Positions 23,198 to 36,025 are shown, numbered from the stretch's first letter. The stretch: DNA of 64,000 nucleotides from Ailurus styani (GCA_002007465.1 LNAC01001224.1:218831-282830); one strand, 5' to 3'. Numbers and translations: made by a program. The notes: a model not told the origin generated them from the sequence alone.

Positions 23198-23203
23198 AAC
23201 CTT
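22979..23203 (+). mobile_element. Can-SINE with long AAAT tail
   Basis: Sense SINE ending in about 12 AAAT units (23150-23198). Target-site copies of GATCTAGCTGTAG at 22967 and 23206 are perfect. The homologous sites in units C (36410) and D (59960) are empty, so this is a post-duplication insertion. Confidence 0.95.
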
Positions 23204-23504
23204 TAATGATCTAGCTGTAGTTCCCAAGTAAGGTGGGAAGAAATGGGATAATGTAAAAGTAAGGTTGATGATGCTCATGATCCTGATTAAGACAGCTAAT
23301 GTTTCTGGAGCACCTTCTCTGAAGAATGTACTGACATACCCACACATTTATACACTGTAGAAACAGTACATTTCTGTCCATATTTCATTATTAATCTATG
23401 TCTCAAACGTGGGAACTTAGCTATGTTTAACACATTCTGTTATTTGAACATAATGAGAAAACTCCCAATGGGATTCTGTGACACTCAATAAAACAACGCT
23501 AGTA

Positions 23505-23588
23505 TCAGTAATTGTGACAGCTTTTTTTGAATGTTTATTAGATGCAAAGTACATTGTAGTAAATTTTTTTTGTTGTTATTCAATTCTA
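23505..23588 (-). mobile_element. MIR half cut by the OR pseudogene
   Basis: 'ttttttgaatgtttattagatgcaaagtac' is the antisense MIR end, homologous to the fuller MIR at 60840-61085 in unit D. The similarity ends at about 23575-23590 and OR coding sequence follows directly. Confidence 0.7.
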
Positions 23589-24325
23589 GACAGCTGCTGC
23601 TCTTCCACCATGGCTCCCAAAATGATATTTGACTTACTCACTGAAAAGAAAACTATCTCCTTCAGTGGGTGCATGACTCAGCTCTTTGCAGAGCATTTCT
23701 TTGGAGGAGTTGAGATCATCCTGCTCACAGTGATGGCCTATGACCACTACATGGCCATCTGCAAGCCCCTACACTACAGGATCACAATGAACAGGCAAAT
23801 GTGTGGCCACCTGGTGGCCACGGCCTGGGCTGGAGGATTTCTTCATGCTCTGATTCAAATTCTTTTCATACTCTGGTTGCCCTTCTGTGGCCCCAATGTC
23901 ATTGACCATTTCATCTGTGACCTTTTCCCTCTACTAAAACTCTCTTGCATTGACACTCACATCTTTGGACTTTTTGTTGCCGCCAACACTGAGCTGATGT
24001 GTCTCCTCATTTTTTCTATCCTTATCACCTCCTATGTCCTCATCCTTTACTCCCTAAGAACTCAGAATACTGAAGGAGAGCATAAGGCTCTATCCACCTG
24101 CACCTCCCATGTTACTGTCGTTGTCCTATTCTTTGCACCCTGTATATTCGTGTACCTTCAGCCCGTGATCACTCTTCCCATTGAAAAAGAGTGGCTTTGT
24201 TTTATACTATGATAACACCCATGTTTAACCCTTTAATCTACATCCTTAGAGACTCAGAAGTGAAAATTTCCTTGAGGAAGCTCTGGAGCCACAGAGTAAT
24301 CTTGGGTAAGAATTCATGTGACTAG
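23589..24325 (+). pseudogene. Olfactory receptor pseudogene (OR4C-like), 5'-truncated
   Basis: OR homology starts in TM2 ([13 protein letters not shown]), so about the first 67 residues with TM1 are missing. The remaining protein is typical OR4: [23 protein letters not shown] (the DRY arginine is His), [34 protein letters not shown] one-base deletion at about 24190 shifts the frame and gives a stop at 24210-24212. The correct frame resumes as [17 protein letters not shown] and ends at TAG 24323-24325. An open frame runs upstream into the MIR but has no ATG start of its own there. The sequence is more diverged than the four intact genes and looks like a different OR4C-type lineage. It lies at the right end of unit B. 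Confidence 0.9.
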
Positions 24326-24382
24326 AGAAGAAAAAAAAAAACAACTTTATTCCTCTTTTAAGAACAAGTATGACTAATAGAA

Positions 24383-24520
24383 AGGATGATGGTCTTGAAG
24401 TCAAAATATGTGAGTTTAACTATATTATGCTCCCTGTGCTTTCTGTAACCTTTAATGGTTCCTCTTTCATATCAATATTTGATAAAATGATGACTAAAGT
24501 CTCCTCCAGTTAGAAAATTC
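24383..24520 (+). mobile_element. Possible MIR fragment
   Basis: 'ggatgatggtcttgaagtca' and 'aatatttgataaaatgatga' suggest a decayed sense MIR. Low similarity. Confidence 0.35.
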
Positions 24521-25234
24521 CCTGTATTTTCAAGTTATTGATCAAAGGGACATTGCAATTCAGCATTACTTGTCACAATCTATAGGAAATCTCAGAGTTT
24601 ATGTGTTCAGTGGAAAAATTCTCTGTAAAGCTCTGGGTAGAGATTATATAACCAAGTGGACAATAAAATGTTTCAATGAAAGGCATAATATCTACATATT
24701 TAAGCAAAATCATCGTTTCGATCCCAACTATGTATTCAAAATAGATCTATTATGATGAGAAATAAAGATCAACAAGAAACGAATGAGTTATAAAAAGTGA
24801 AAGAAGATTCATCCCAAAATCAATGCTGCCCTGTTGCACATTTCCACAGGCACCATCTCTAGTGTAATCTGCACTCTTCCTAGAATAAATTATGTTCTCT
24901 GCCTAGAGCCAAAAGGGGATATAAAATTCTTCCAGATAGAGCCATAGAGCAATCTTGCACATGATTCTCAGGCAAAAGATAACTGGCGGAACATTTTGCT
25001 GTCAAAGACATACTATACACCACTTCCACTCTGAAGTGCCTGTTACTAAATGGATTTCTGCCTGAGCTAATAGGAACAAAAATATCTAGCACAAAAGAGA
25101 GAGTTAATGATAACTGAGTAAGCCAGACAGGAAGACTATGCATTCAAATATAAATGAAAACCTTCAGACCAATTGCAAAGCAATGCAATGGGAAGTAATC
25201 TGAGAGACAGACACAGAGCCATTCTAAAAGAATT
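24521..25234. other. Spacer without recognised gene
   Basis: About 700 bases with only short chance ORFs. I recognise no repeat, though an old transposon fragment is possible between 24780 and 25140. Confidence 0.4.
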
Positions 25235-26572
25235 CAAATAATGAAGACTCAGATTGGACCCAAGACAAAAGTTCTGCATGCAAAAGAAAGAGAGAAAATC
25301 ATGCAATCTTATCAATACCATAAAATCAACAAAGTACAAAGGAAATTAGTGAGAAAGGAAAAGGGGGACAGAAAAACTACAAGACACACAGGAAATAAAA
25401 AGGCAAGCCTAAGTCCTTACGTGTAAATACTTACATTGTATGTTAATGGGTTAAACTAGCCAGTCCAAGGACATGGAGTGACTAAATGGATTTTTTTAAT
25501 CCAACTAAATGCTGTCTACAAGAGACTCACACTTAAGCTTTAAGAACACACATAGTCTCAAAGTGAAGTGATGAATAAAGATATTCCATGTGAACAGCAA
25601 CTGAAAGAGGGCACAAATATACTCACATCAGACAAAATAGACCCTAAAACAAAAACTGTCACAGTTAAGGACTTTATATAATGATAAAAGGGTCGGTTCA
25701 CCAGGAAGATATAATATTTATAAATATTTAACCACCCAACATCAGAATACCTGAATATATCAAGCAAATATTAACAGATATACAGGCAGAAACAGACAAA
25801 AACACAGTAATACTAAGAGATTTCAATGTTCCACTTTCAATGACAGATATAACAGAGAGAAAGAAAATCAATAAGAACCCAATGGACTTGAACATTATTA
25901 ACCAAATGGACCTAACAGATATATATAGAACAGTCCATCCAATAGCAGTGGAATATACATTCTTCTCAAGTGCACATTGAAGATGATGCAGGATAGATTA
26001 TATTGTTAGGTCACAAAACAAGTCTTGAAAAACTTAAGAAGATTCAAATCATACAATGTATATTATCTGAACACAAGGAAGTGAAACAAAATCAATAACA
26101 GAAGGAAAACTGGAAAATTCACAAATACATGGAAATTAAATAATCTTTATTTTGCAACATATAGATCAAAGAAAAAATCAAAAGGGGAATTAGAAACATT
26201 TCAAAACAAATAAAATTTTAAACTATACAACAAAACCTATGGGATACAGCAAAAACCATACTAAGAGGAAAATTTATAGCAATGATCACCTACATTTAAA
26301 AAAATCTCAAGTAACCCAACCTCAAGAAATGAGAAAGAGAACTAAGCCCAAAAGTAACAAAGGAAGAAAAATTAAGATTACAGGAGAAAAAAGGAAATAG
26401 AGACTAGAAAATCAATAGAAAAATGTGAATGAAACTAAAAGCTGCTTTTTAAAGTACAACAAAACCAACAGACTTCAGCTAGACTGAGAAAACATTACAC
26501 GTGAAAGAGGGGACATGAAAACTCATACCACAGAAATAAAAGGATTACAGGACTCTACTACAGGGTGCCTGG

Positions 26573-26759
26573 GTGACTCAGTGGGTTAAAGCCTCTGCCT
26601 TCGGCTCAGGTCATGATCTCAGGGTCCTGGGATCGAGGCCCGCATCAGGCTCCATGCTCGGTGGGGACCCTGCTTCCTCCTCTCTCTGCCTGCCCCTCTG
26701 CCTACTTGTAATCTCTGTCTCTCTGTCAAATAAATAAATAAAATCTTGAAAAAAAAAAA
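26573..26759 (+). mobile_element. Can-SINE
   Basis: Complete sense SINE with 12-base target-site copies GACTCTACTACA at 26561-26572 and 26760-26771. Confidence 0.95.
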
Positions 26760-27035
26760 GACTCTACTACAAATATACACTAATTAATTGGATAACCTGG
26801 AAGAAATAGATAAATTCCTAGGAACATACATTCTACCAAATCTGACACATGAAGTAGATAATCTGATCAGGCCAATAATGAGCAAGGATATTAAATCCAT
26901 AAGGAGAAGCCTCCCAAGAGACAAAAGCCCAAGACCAGAGGGCTTCACTGGTGAAATCTATAATACAACATTTAAAGAATAAATGCCAATCCTTCTCAAA
27001 TTCTTCTAAGAATTTGAAAAAGAAAAAACACATCT

Positions 27036-27240
27036 GGGGCGCCTGGGTGGCTCAGTGGTTAAAGCCTCTACTTTCGGCTCAGGTCATGATCTCAGGGTCC
27101 TGGGATCGAGGCCCGCATCGGGCTCCCTGCTCAGTGGGGAGCCTGCTTCCCCCCACCCCTCTCTCTGCCTGCCTCTCTGCCTCCTTGTGATCTCTCTCCC
27201 TCTGTGAAATAAATAAATAAAAAATCTTTAAAAAAAAAAA
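27036..27240 (+). mobile_element. Can-SINE
   Basis: Complete sense SINE, poly(A) tail, flanked by copies of AAAAAACACATCT. Confidence 0.94.
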
Positions 27241-27528
27241 CACATCTGAACATGATTTATAAGGCCAGAATTACTGTTACTAAAAGGAAAAAAAAACTTA
27301 AACCCTTAGAAATAAACTGAATTTAAAAATTTAAGGATTTATAATCTGGAAAAGACAAAACATTTATGAACGAACATAAAAATGGAAAGCAAATAAATAG
27401 AAAGATGCCCTGTTTTCATGGATTGTAAGATTCAACGCTGTCAAAACGTTCATACTATCCAAAGTGATTGAGAGTCAGTACATCCCTAACAATATCCAAA
27501 TGGAATTTGTCACAGAAATGAAAAAACA

Positions 27529-27747
27529 GGGGCACCTGGGTGGATAAATGGGTTAAGCCTCTGCCTTTGGCTTGGGTCATGATCTCAGGATCCTGAGATC
27601 GAGCCCCACGTCGTGCTCTCTGCTCGGCGGGGAGCCTGCTTTCCCCTCTCCTTCTGCTTGACTCTCTGCCTACTTGTGATCTCTCTCTCTCTCTCTTTCT
27701 CTCTGTCAAATAAATAAATTTTTAAAAATCTTAAAAAAAAAAAAAAA
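27529..27747 (+). mobile_element. Can-SINE
   Basis: Sense SINE with a slightly diverged head ('ggtggataaatgggttaag'), flanked by GAAATGAAAAAACA copies. Confidence 0.93.
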
Positions 27748-27766
27748 GAAATGAAAAAACAATCCT

Positions 27767-27974
27767 GAGGCTCCTGGGTGGCTCAGTAGTTCAGCATCCA
27801 ACTCTTGGTTTTGGCTCAGGTCATGAGCTCAAGGTCATGAGATCAAGCCCCAAGTCAGGTTCCTATCTTAGTGGGGAGTCTGCTTGAGATCTCTGCCTCT
27901 TGCTCTATTCCTCCCCTCATTGGCTCACACTCACTCTCTCTAAAATAAATAAATAAAGCTTAATTTTAAAAAAA
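27767..27974 (+). mobile_element. Can-SINE, older subfamily
   Basis: Sense SINE with the older head ('gttcagcatccaactcttgg') and 'aaataaataaagctt' tail, flanked by short AATCCT(A/G) copies. It lies 20 bases after the preceding SINE. Confidence 0.9.
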
Positions 27975-29437
27975 ATCCTAAAATTCATGTGGAACCACAA
28001 TAGACTCCCATAGCCAAAGCAATCTTAAGAAAGAACAAAGCTACAAGCATCATACTTCCAGATGTCAAACTATATCACAAAGCTATACTAATTTAAAAAA
28101 TATGGTACTGGCATAAAGACAGATATACAGACCAATGTAATGGAATAGAGAACCCACAAATACACCCATGCATATACATATGCTCAACTGATCCTTGACA
28201 AGGGTGCCAAGAATACATGATGGGAAAACAATAACTTCTTCAGTAAACGGTGCTTGGAAAACTGGATATCCACATGCAAATGAATGGAATTGAACCATTA
28301 TCTCATACCTTCTCAAAAATCAATTCGAAATGGACTTAAAATGGAAGACGGGAAACTGTAAAACTCTTGGAAGAAAACATAGCAGAAAATGTTTATCATT
28401 GGCATGGGCTATGATTTCTTCGATATGACACCAAAAGAACAGAAAACAAAAGCACAAATAAACAAATGGGACTACATCTGACTAAAAACCATCTGTGCAA
28501 CAAAGGAACAATTAACAGTTTCCCATAAAATGGGAAAAAATATTTGCAAACAATATTTTTAATATGAGGCTAGCATCCAAAATAGAAAAAGAATTCATAC
28601 AACTCAAGAGCAAAGATAGCCAATTTCAAAATATGCAAAAGACTAGAACAGACATTACCACAAAGAAAATATACAAATGGCCAACAAATAAATGAAAAGA
28701 TGCTCAATATTACTAATCATCAGGGAAATACAAATCAAAACCACAAAGAAATGTCATTTCATATCTGTTAAAATGGCCAGTACCAAAAAGACAAGACATA
28801 ACAAGTATTAGTAAGGATGGGGAGAAATGGAACCCTTGTTCACTGATGGGAAGAATGTAAATTCCTACAGTCACGATGGAAAACATGATGGACGTTCCTC
28901 AAAAAATTAAAATAAAATACCATATGATCCAACAATCCTACATCTGTTTATTTATCCAGAACTACTGAAATGAGGATCTCAAGGAATTCTTTGAACTCCT
29001 ATGCTCATTTCAGCATTATTCACAATAGCTAAGATGGGGAAACAACCTCAATGTCCATCGACAGATGCATATCTTTAAAACAAGTAATGTAATATATAGA
29101 GACATGCAATACTTTTCAACACTAAAGAGGAAGGAAACCCTGTCATTTGTGGCCACATGAATGAAAAGTGAGGGCATTACTCTAAGTAAAATGATCTAGT
29201 GATAGAAGAAACATTACAATAATCCATTCATATGAAATATTTAATATGTTCCCAAAGAACCAGAAAGTAAACGGTGTTTTCTGAAGCAGGGGAAAGGAAG
29301 GAAGGACCAGAGATTGTTTAAATGATATGTATTTTTTCAATGGAAAGATGAAAAATTCCGAAGATGGTTGGTGATGACATTTGCACACAATGTCAACGTA
29401 CTTAATGACACCGAACTGTACATTTCAAAATGGTTAC

Positions 29438-29620
29438 GGGCACCTGGGAGGCTCTGTGGGCTAAGTGTCTGTCTTCAGCTCAGGACATGACTCTGGGGTC
29501 CAGGGATCAAGCCCCTCATCTTGCTCCCTGCTCAGCAGGCAGTCTGCTTCTCCCTCTGCCCCCTGCTCATGCTCACTCTTTCTCTCTAAAATAAATCTAT
29601 AAAATCTTTAAAATTAAAAA
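29438..29620 (+). mobile_element. Unit-associated older Can-SINE
   Basis: Sense SINE ('cacctgggaggctctgtggg'), inserted in the 3' end of the old L1. Homologous to 62949 in unit E and probably to 50931 in unit D and the stub at 9197 in unit A, so it is older than the duplications. Confidence 0.88.
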
Positions 29621-30485
29621 ATGAAAATGGTTCAAATGGCAAATTTTATGTGTATTTTACCATGATTAAAAGAAAAACAAGGAACTGGGACAGACTGTAA
29701 GTGAGCAAAATTGTTAACTGTTGAGGACAGGGCTGAAGGCACTCTTTCAATTTAGGGTGTGGGATTTCAGGAGTATATCAGTTTCTTTAAAGGTAAACAT
29801 TGATTTTTTTCAAGGTGATTTTGTGCAGGATGTCATCCAGCTCTTCAACTCCTCAGAACCTGAGGGAGAAGGATATAGTGGAGCCTCCTTTCTATGCAGT
29901 TTCCGTCCTCTTCCTCTGAATGTCTTTATATAAAATGTTTGCCTTGGTGTGATTTTCTCAATGTGGACCATGTGGAAACATGGCTCTTCACTATAAATCT
30001 CCACAATTCCTTCTTGTGGGATAGAGAGGAAAGCTATATTCCCAGGAACACATCATGAGGATCTTTCATCTACATACACATGCCAAAGGAAGTCGATAGA
30101 TCAATGGCTTATAAATTATCCAACTTTTGATAGCTGAGAATACTGTCATCTGAGTCTCTGTTGTCAGTCACTTATAAAAATGTCAGTCTCCCAGAGTGAC
30201 ATGGCACAAAACCTTGAAAACTGGCATTTCCATTCTCAGGACAACTATATACTTAGAACAGTCACATTTTCAGCGAGAAACCCATTCTCTACTCTGACCT
30301 ATGCCTAAAACCACCCGCTAGCCTCTGCCAGGCTTAATAATGTCAAAATGAATAACAAAGGCCTATCACAAAACTTTCCTACTTTTCTCACCAAAATCTC
30401 ATCCTAAACTACAGCCACAGACACATGTCTCACCGAAGTACAACAGCATTTCTAAAACTGTCCTCTAAAGATGCTCCTGGGGGCC

Positions 30486-30705
30486 GGGCGCCTGGGTGGC
30501 TCAGTGGGTTAAAAGCCGCTGCTTTCGGCTCAGGTCATGATCCCAGGGTCCTGGGATCGAGGCCCACATCGGGCTCTCTGCTCAGCAGGGAGCCTGCTTC
30601 CTCCTCTCCTCTCTCTCTGCCTGCCTCTCTGCCTACTTGTAATCTCTCTCTCTGTGTCAAATGAATAAATAAAAAAAAATCTTTAAAAAAAATAAAAAAA
30701 TAAAA
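30486..30705 (+). mobile_element. Can-SINE
   Basis: Sense SINE flanked by perfect 17-base copies AGATGCTCCTGGGGGCC. Absent at the homologous site in units A, B, D and E. Confidence 0.95.
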
Positions 30706-32251
30706 AGATGCTCCTGGGGGCCAAGCAGGAGCAAATGGAAGGCAGTGCCTGAGGCTTCCAGCAAAGATTCCAAAAGGACCAATTACTAATCCCCTGAGGA
30801 CTTGAGAGGTCAATGCATTACCTAAGTGCGGGCACTTTGTCAAAGTCTATTTAAATATTTCTCTACAGTCTAGGAGGAAAGAGTTACAGGAGATTTCACT
30901 AAATGACAGAGGCAGAGCTTATACCAACAACCTTAAGATTCATAAGGGAGACGCTGCACCCAACCTTGAGGGGTTAAAAGGAGGAATAAAAAAGAATTCT
31001 CTCCACATTACTCATGGACTTGTTGGGAACCATAAATTTGACAGGATTTGAAAAGAAAATATATCCAATCAATATATCCAAGTGGATCTGATGATATACT
31101 TACATATTTCATATTTCCATATACTAGCTTTTTCTGACTCAAAGTTTTTTCTTTTTTCTCATTATTTTTACTTTACATGAAATATAGTTCTGATGTCTAA
31201 AAAATATACATATTTTGAAGATGTGTCTATACTTTCATAAGAGACCAAGAAAGTGAGCAGAAATTAAATCCTAGAGTATTGAAGTTTCCTAACTAAAACA
31301 GCTCCCTTCTGAGTAAGTTCAGACTGATCATGGGAACCAAAATAAACTAAAATGACCAAGAAGACTGGGAGAGTTGTGTGAGAGACAACTGCAGTGACCC
31401 ACTTGTTAGTTGACGGAGTATATTTGAAGCTGTGGGGCTATGCCCTTGAGAGGAGAAAGCATGACTGGGTGCAATCTAAAAAGAGTGGAATCCACAATCA
31501 ACTAGATCCAGGTCAGTAATTAAATCTTTGTCCACAAATTTTAAGCAGATTAACTTAATTTACCCAAATTATTTCCCCAAATAGTTCTTATAGCTAGATG
31601 ATGTGAACTCAAGTTAATCTTTTTCTCTAAAAATGAATTTGAACACAATGACATTAAAATTTCAGTAGAAAACATGATCTGTAATGCTGCCACACAAGAT
31701 GTTGTGGAGAACTACTAAGGTCACTTTTAAAACATCATGCTTAACATGTGTGTATAAGCAGATTGCCTCAGTAGGTTTCCATATGTGATTATTTGAAATT
31801 GTTTCCCCTATTCATGACTCCCATGTTGCCACACTGAAGTCAGAATTTGTGGACTAAATCTATTCAGTAGGATGAACCCCATAGTTGGCACCTATAGCAT
31901 CCATGAATAGAAAAGAAACAAATAAAGAGACAGAACTTTCTGGAAAACAAAAGATAATTTCCTAACCTTTAATGAACCTGAGAAGTTATGGTGCTGACTT
32001 TAGTATCCATAAAGTTTTAGGGGAAAATATGTTGTTATATTTCTTAGCAGGGATAGGGAAAGGAGAAAAAGAGGGGGGGAGAAGGAATAAAATGTTCTAC
32101 GATCATTTGTATTATGTACTCACTATTGAAAATCCATGGGTAGATCATTCAAAAATAGCATATATTCTTGTTTATATTCAATTTTCCCACCAGTTAGCAA
32201 TGAAAATGTCAAGTTCATCTTAAACTAAACTTATATCAAAAGAAAAATTTG

Positions 32252-32454
32252 TGGAGCACCTGGACGCTCAGTGGGTTAAAGCTTCTGCCTTTGGCTCAGG
32301 TCATGATCTCAGGGTACTGGGATTGAGCCCCACATCAGGCTCTCTGCTTGGCAGGGAGCCTGCTTCCTTCTCTCTCTCTGCCTGCCTCTCTGCCTACTTG
32401 TGATCTCTCTCCCTCTCTCTCTGTCAAATAAATAAATAAAATCTTAAAAAAAAA
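32252..32454 (+). mobile_element. Can-SINE
   Basis: Sense SINE with a small head deletion ('cacctggacgctcagtg') and standard tail, inserted upstream of OR gene 3. Absent from units A, B and D. Confidence 0.92.
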
Positions 32455-32580
32455 GATTGTATTATCTTAGATAACATTTCTGTCTCAACAATAGGAAATT
32501 CAGAGAAACACCATCATTCATTTAATTCCATTTGTAAAATATGACTAGAATTATAGATCTATTCTGGATTAGTATTATTT

Positions 32581-32774
32581 TTTCTTTAAAGATTGATTAA
32601 TTAATTGACTACAGAGAGAGAGCATTGCACAACAGAGGGAGGAACAGAGGTAGAAGCAGACTCCCCCACCCTCACACCAAGCAGAGAGCCTGAAATTATA
32701 CTCAATCCCAGGACCCTGGAATCAGGACCTGATCAAAAGGCAAACGCTTAACCAACTGAGCCATCCAGGCACCC
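32581..32774 (-). mobile_element. Can-SINE, older, antisense
   Basis: Reverse-complement SINE ending 'aaccaactgagccatccagg', with a diverged tail 'tttaaagattgattaattaa'. It replaces part of the shared upstream DNA, about 240 bases before the OR gene 3 start. Confidence 0.88.
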
Positions 32775-32876
32775 TTTTCTGGTGCTTATAACATACTGTC
32801 TCTGCTCAATTTAAATGAATAAGAGAAATTTAACATCTTTCTGTTCTTTTTTACAAATATCTCCAAAGTGGTAGAG

Positions 32877-32984
32877 GTGAGTGAAAGGAGTGATTCCATC
32901 AATCCCAGAGGCAGGATTGAAGAGGTGATGAATATTTCATTGTGAATTAAAAAATGCTACTCAGAAATTCTGTGATATTTCCAG
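32877..32984 (+). promoter_or_regulatory. Possible short 5' UTR intron of OR gene 3
   Basis: GAG|GTGAGT donor-like site at 32877 and 'tgatatttccag' acceptor-like site ending at 32984, spacing 108 bases. It contains the Olf/EBF-like TCCCAGAGGC at 32903-32912. Conserved with genes 1 and 4; not demonstrated. Confidence 0.3.
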
Positions 32985-33017
32985 ATGGACTATGTGCTCA
33001 TAACTCATGCTGACTCC

Positions 33018-33947
33018 ATGGAAAGAAGGAGCAATGTAACAGAATTCATTCTGCTGGGCCTGACCCAGAATCCAGAACTGCAGAAATTCTTATCTGCTGT
33101 GTTTTTAATCACCTACTCGATTACACTGGCAGGTAACCTACTCATCTCCATCACCATCTTCATCAGCCCAGCCCTAGGATCTCCCATGTACTTTTTTCTG
33201 TCCTATTTATCCATTATAGATGCTTTCTACTCTTCTTCCATAACACCCAAAATGATCTTTGACTTGCTCTCTGACAAGAACACCATATCCTTCAATGGCT
33301 GCATGACTCAGCTCTTTGCTGAACATTTCCTTGGTGGAGCTGAGGTCACCTTATTAATTGCCATGGCCTATGACCGCTATGTAGCCATTTGCAAGCCCTT
33401 ACATTACATGACCACCATGAGCCGACCTGTCTGTGCTTTCTTGCTGGGAATGGCTGGGATTATAGGCTTTCTTCATGGAGGGATCCAAGTTTTGTGCATA
33501 GTCCAGTTGCCATTCTGTGGCCCCAATGTCATTGACCATTTTATGTGTGATTTAATACCTCTCCTGGAACTAGCCTGTACAGACACTCACACTTTGGGGC
33601 CCCTGATTGCTGCCAACAGTGGATCGATCTGTCTGCTCATTTTTTCTATGCTGGTTGCTTCGTACATAGTCATCCTGTGCTCACTGAGGACCCATAGCTC
33701 TGAAGGGCGTCGCAAAGCCCTATCTACCTGTGCTTCTCATGTCACCGTTGTCATCTTATTCTTTGTACCTTGTTCATTCCTGTACCTGAGACCCCTGATC
33801 TCCTTCCCTGCTGACAAAGCTATGGCTGTGTTTTACACCCTAGTCACTCCCATGTTGAACCCTTTAATCTACACCCTCAGAAATGCAGAAGTGAAAAATG
33901 TCATGAAGAAACTTTGCGGGCAAATAATGAAAATTGGTGATAAATGA
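33018..33947 (+). CDS. Olfactory receptor gene 3 (OR4C/OR4A-like), 309 aa
   Basis: Intact odorant receptor: NVTEF after the chosen ATG, GN in TM1, [13 protein letters not shown] in TM2, [23 protein letters not shown] in extracellular loop 2, [14 protein letters not shown] leading into TM6, [12 protein letters not shown] in TM7, ending KIGDK with TGA. Family-specific changes include SITPKM in TM2 (Thr for the Ala of its paralogues) and FLGGAEV in TM3. An in-frame ATG at 32985 would add 11 residues; the downstream ATG fits the family. Like its paralogues it is a single coding exon and is expected to be expressed in a small subset of olfactory neurons. The ligand is unknown. Confidence 0.94.
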   Translation: MERRSNVTEFILLGLTQNPELQKFLSAVFLITYSITLAGNLLISITIFISPALGSPMYFFLSYLSIIDAFYSSSITPKMIFDLLSDKNTISFNGCMTQLFAEHFLGGAEVTLLIAMAYDRYVAICKPLHYMTTMSRPVCAFLLGMAGIIGFLHGGIQVLCIVQLPFCGPNVIDHFMCDLIPLLELACTDTHTLGPLIAANSGSICLLIFSMLVASYIVILCSLRTHSSEGRRKALSTCASHVTVVILFFVPCSFLYLRPLISFPADKAMAVFYTLVTPMLNPLIYTLRNAEVKNVMKKLCGQIMKIGDK

Positions 33948-34876
33948 AACTTGTGAATAGAGCATTTCATAAAAATATCTAGTATTAACTTAGAGAGATT
34001 TATTCCCCTTCTTAGTTAGTTAAACTTGGGACAGTCAACTATCCTGTCTGGGTCACTATTCTTCAGGGACATATATATTGTGGGGAGGGTCAACACACCC
34101 ATTAAGGCAAAGTAGGCATGTTGCCAAGAGCCCGTAATAATTCTAGGAGCACTTCAAATGGGTAATTTCTTTTAAAATAAGAAGAAAATTACAGCATAGT
34201 CATCATTATATGGATGCATTCGTAAAATATAATCTTTAACATTTTTGATGAAGGAGAAGGACTCATGAGGACAAAGTAGCAAGGGACCACAAAAGCCATA
34301 ATGTTGCCCTGATTGTGGGAATGAAACAGATAAGCAGCAATTTTCTTGAACAGTCTTTACACCCTGCACTACAGCTAGAATGAAGTTTTATTTTAAAAGA
34401 GTAAAACTATATATGCAAAAACATATAGAACACCAGTGAGTCTTCAAGAAAAACTTTCATCCAAATATATTTTTTCTTATCTTCCTAAATTTTAGAGATT
34501 TAGAGATGTTCCTGCACCACAGCAATAAAAATTCGTTACTTCTCACAATCCCAAGAAAACTTGCACACAAAGGTAATTTTTAACAATTACACCACGTACA
34601 TTTCCTGTAGTATGCAATTGTCTACAGGAAGAATTAGAGGCAGAATTGACTGATGCAAAAGCAATATACATGATCGAGTCTATAGAGTTAAGGGAGAAAC
34701 TATCTGTAGGTTAAAGTCATGTCTTAGACGTGGACAAAGGAAGAGTGTGAAGAGCCAGTAATGTAAGAATAAGCCTGTGTCACAAAACTGAACAACAATG
34801 ACCATGGATCTGGATTATAGAAATGAATTCATAACATGTACATAAAGAAATTCTAGGAGAGATTCAGAAATACATG

Positions 34877-35050
34877 CTTTGAAGACAGAGATTAAGAGAT
34901 TTGGATCAAATTGGCTTGATTTCTCATTTTGTCTCCTGAAGTAATTAACCTTTTAATGTAAGCATTTTGCTTCATCTCTCTATTGATTTTTTTAATCTGT
35001 AAAATGGAAATAGCATTATACACTCTCTTAGACTGTGAGAATTAAATTAT
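34877..35050 (+). mobile_element. MIR element
   Basis: Unit C copy of the sense MIR also seen at 21175 and 56910 ('aatctgtaaaatggaaatag' core). Confidence 0.72.
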
Positions 35051-36025
35051 TTAGGTAAAAAAATGAATCAGCTAAAAATTAGTGAAATGACTCAGACATG
35101 GTTACAACCTTCAGAGATGTCACCAGCAAAAGAAGTAAGCCAGGGACAAAAGTTGCTGATAAGAGGAGACCAAGAGCACCATTACTAACCACCATTCACT
35201 AACCATGATCACAGGAGAACCAAACATCTCTGCCAGCTTCACTGTACTTCAAATAAGGCATAAAAGCCATCTGTATATGAGTAGGAACTGCATGTGAGTT
35301 ATCTCAGCAAGGAATCTAATGGGACCTGTGAGCACATCTCTGGACACGAAAAGCTAGCCCACCACCAACTCCCTAGTCTGGATAAAAAAATGCCCTTAAC
35401 GTCTCTGGATTAACAAATGGAGGATCTGGTTGGAATAACTGTGAGATGTCTGAGCAGAACTTATTTCAAATGTCACATTAATGATGGATCTCCTTCTGCT
35501 GCTCTGGAAGGAGAAGGGAGAGTCCACTACCAGAAACCAACAGACCTATCTCTGTACAGAGCTTGGGATTCCTGAGGAAGAGCTCAGAAACTTGTCTTCA
35601 GAAGGTGATTTCACAACCAAGGATCCGAATATTATGTGATGCTGACATTTCTCATGTTCTCAGGACTTTATATCAGGTTAGATCTAACTGTACATGAAGG
35701 CCTTTTAAAAACATATGTTTTGCCAAAACAAGCAAACAGACTCTTAAGTAAGAGAACAAAGTGGTGGATGCCAGAGGTGGCTGTGGGGAAAACAGTGAAA
35801 TAGGTAAAGGGGATTAAAAGGTACAAACATCGTTATAAAATAAATAAGTCAAAGGGTTAAAAAGTTTATCATAAGGAATATAATCAATAATATTGAATAC
35901 TGTTGTATGGTGACAGATGGGTGACTACACTTACCTTGGTGAGCAATGAATACAGTATAGAACTGAAATCACTATGCAGTACAGGTGAAACTTCAGAACA
36001 TTTTACGTCAATTACACTTCAATGA

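Larger units (their letters stand above)
16076..23590 (+). repeat. OR duplication unit B
   Basis: Colinear with units C and D: opening 'acagactgtgagtgagcaaaattg', OR gene 2, 3' flank, MIR at 21175, block ending with 'gttcccaagtaaggtggg' at 23220, then a MIR half at about 23505. Interrupted by SINEs (17717, 21342, 22979) and an L1 3' end (21561). The match to unit D stops at about 23575-23592, where an OR pseudogene is joined on. Confidence 0.85.
25235..29680 (+). mobile_element. Old, SINE-riddled L1 before unit C
   Basis: The longest copy of the old L1 that precedes each OR unit. It starts near the end of ORF1/start of ORF2 ('ccttacgtgtaaatacttac', 'ctgtctacaagagactcac'). It passes through endonuclease sequence, ORF2 middle (NLEEIDKFLG at about 26790) and RT region to the 3' end at 29680. 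All frames are broken. Five SINEs interrupt it (26573, 27036, 27529, 27767, 29438), each with target-site copies or clear boundaries. The 3' part from 28700 on matches that before units D and E. Confidence 0.85.

Noticed and set aside
23150..23203. AAAT array as a regulatory repeat
   Set aside because: It is the expanded tail of a Can-SINE with perfect target-site copies.
23478..23588. N-terminal part of the long open frame over the OR pseudogene
   Set aside because: It begins at GTG and translates MIR sequence, not a receptor N terminus.
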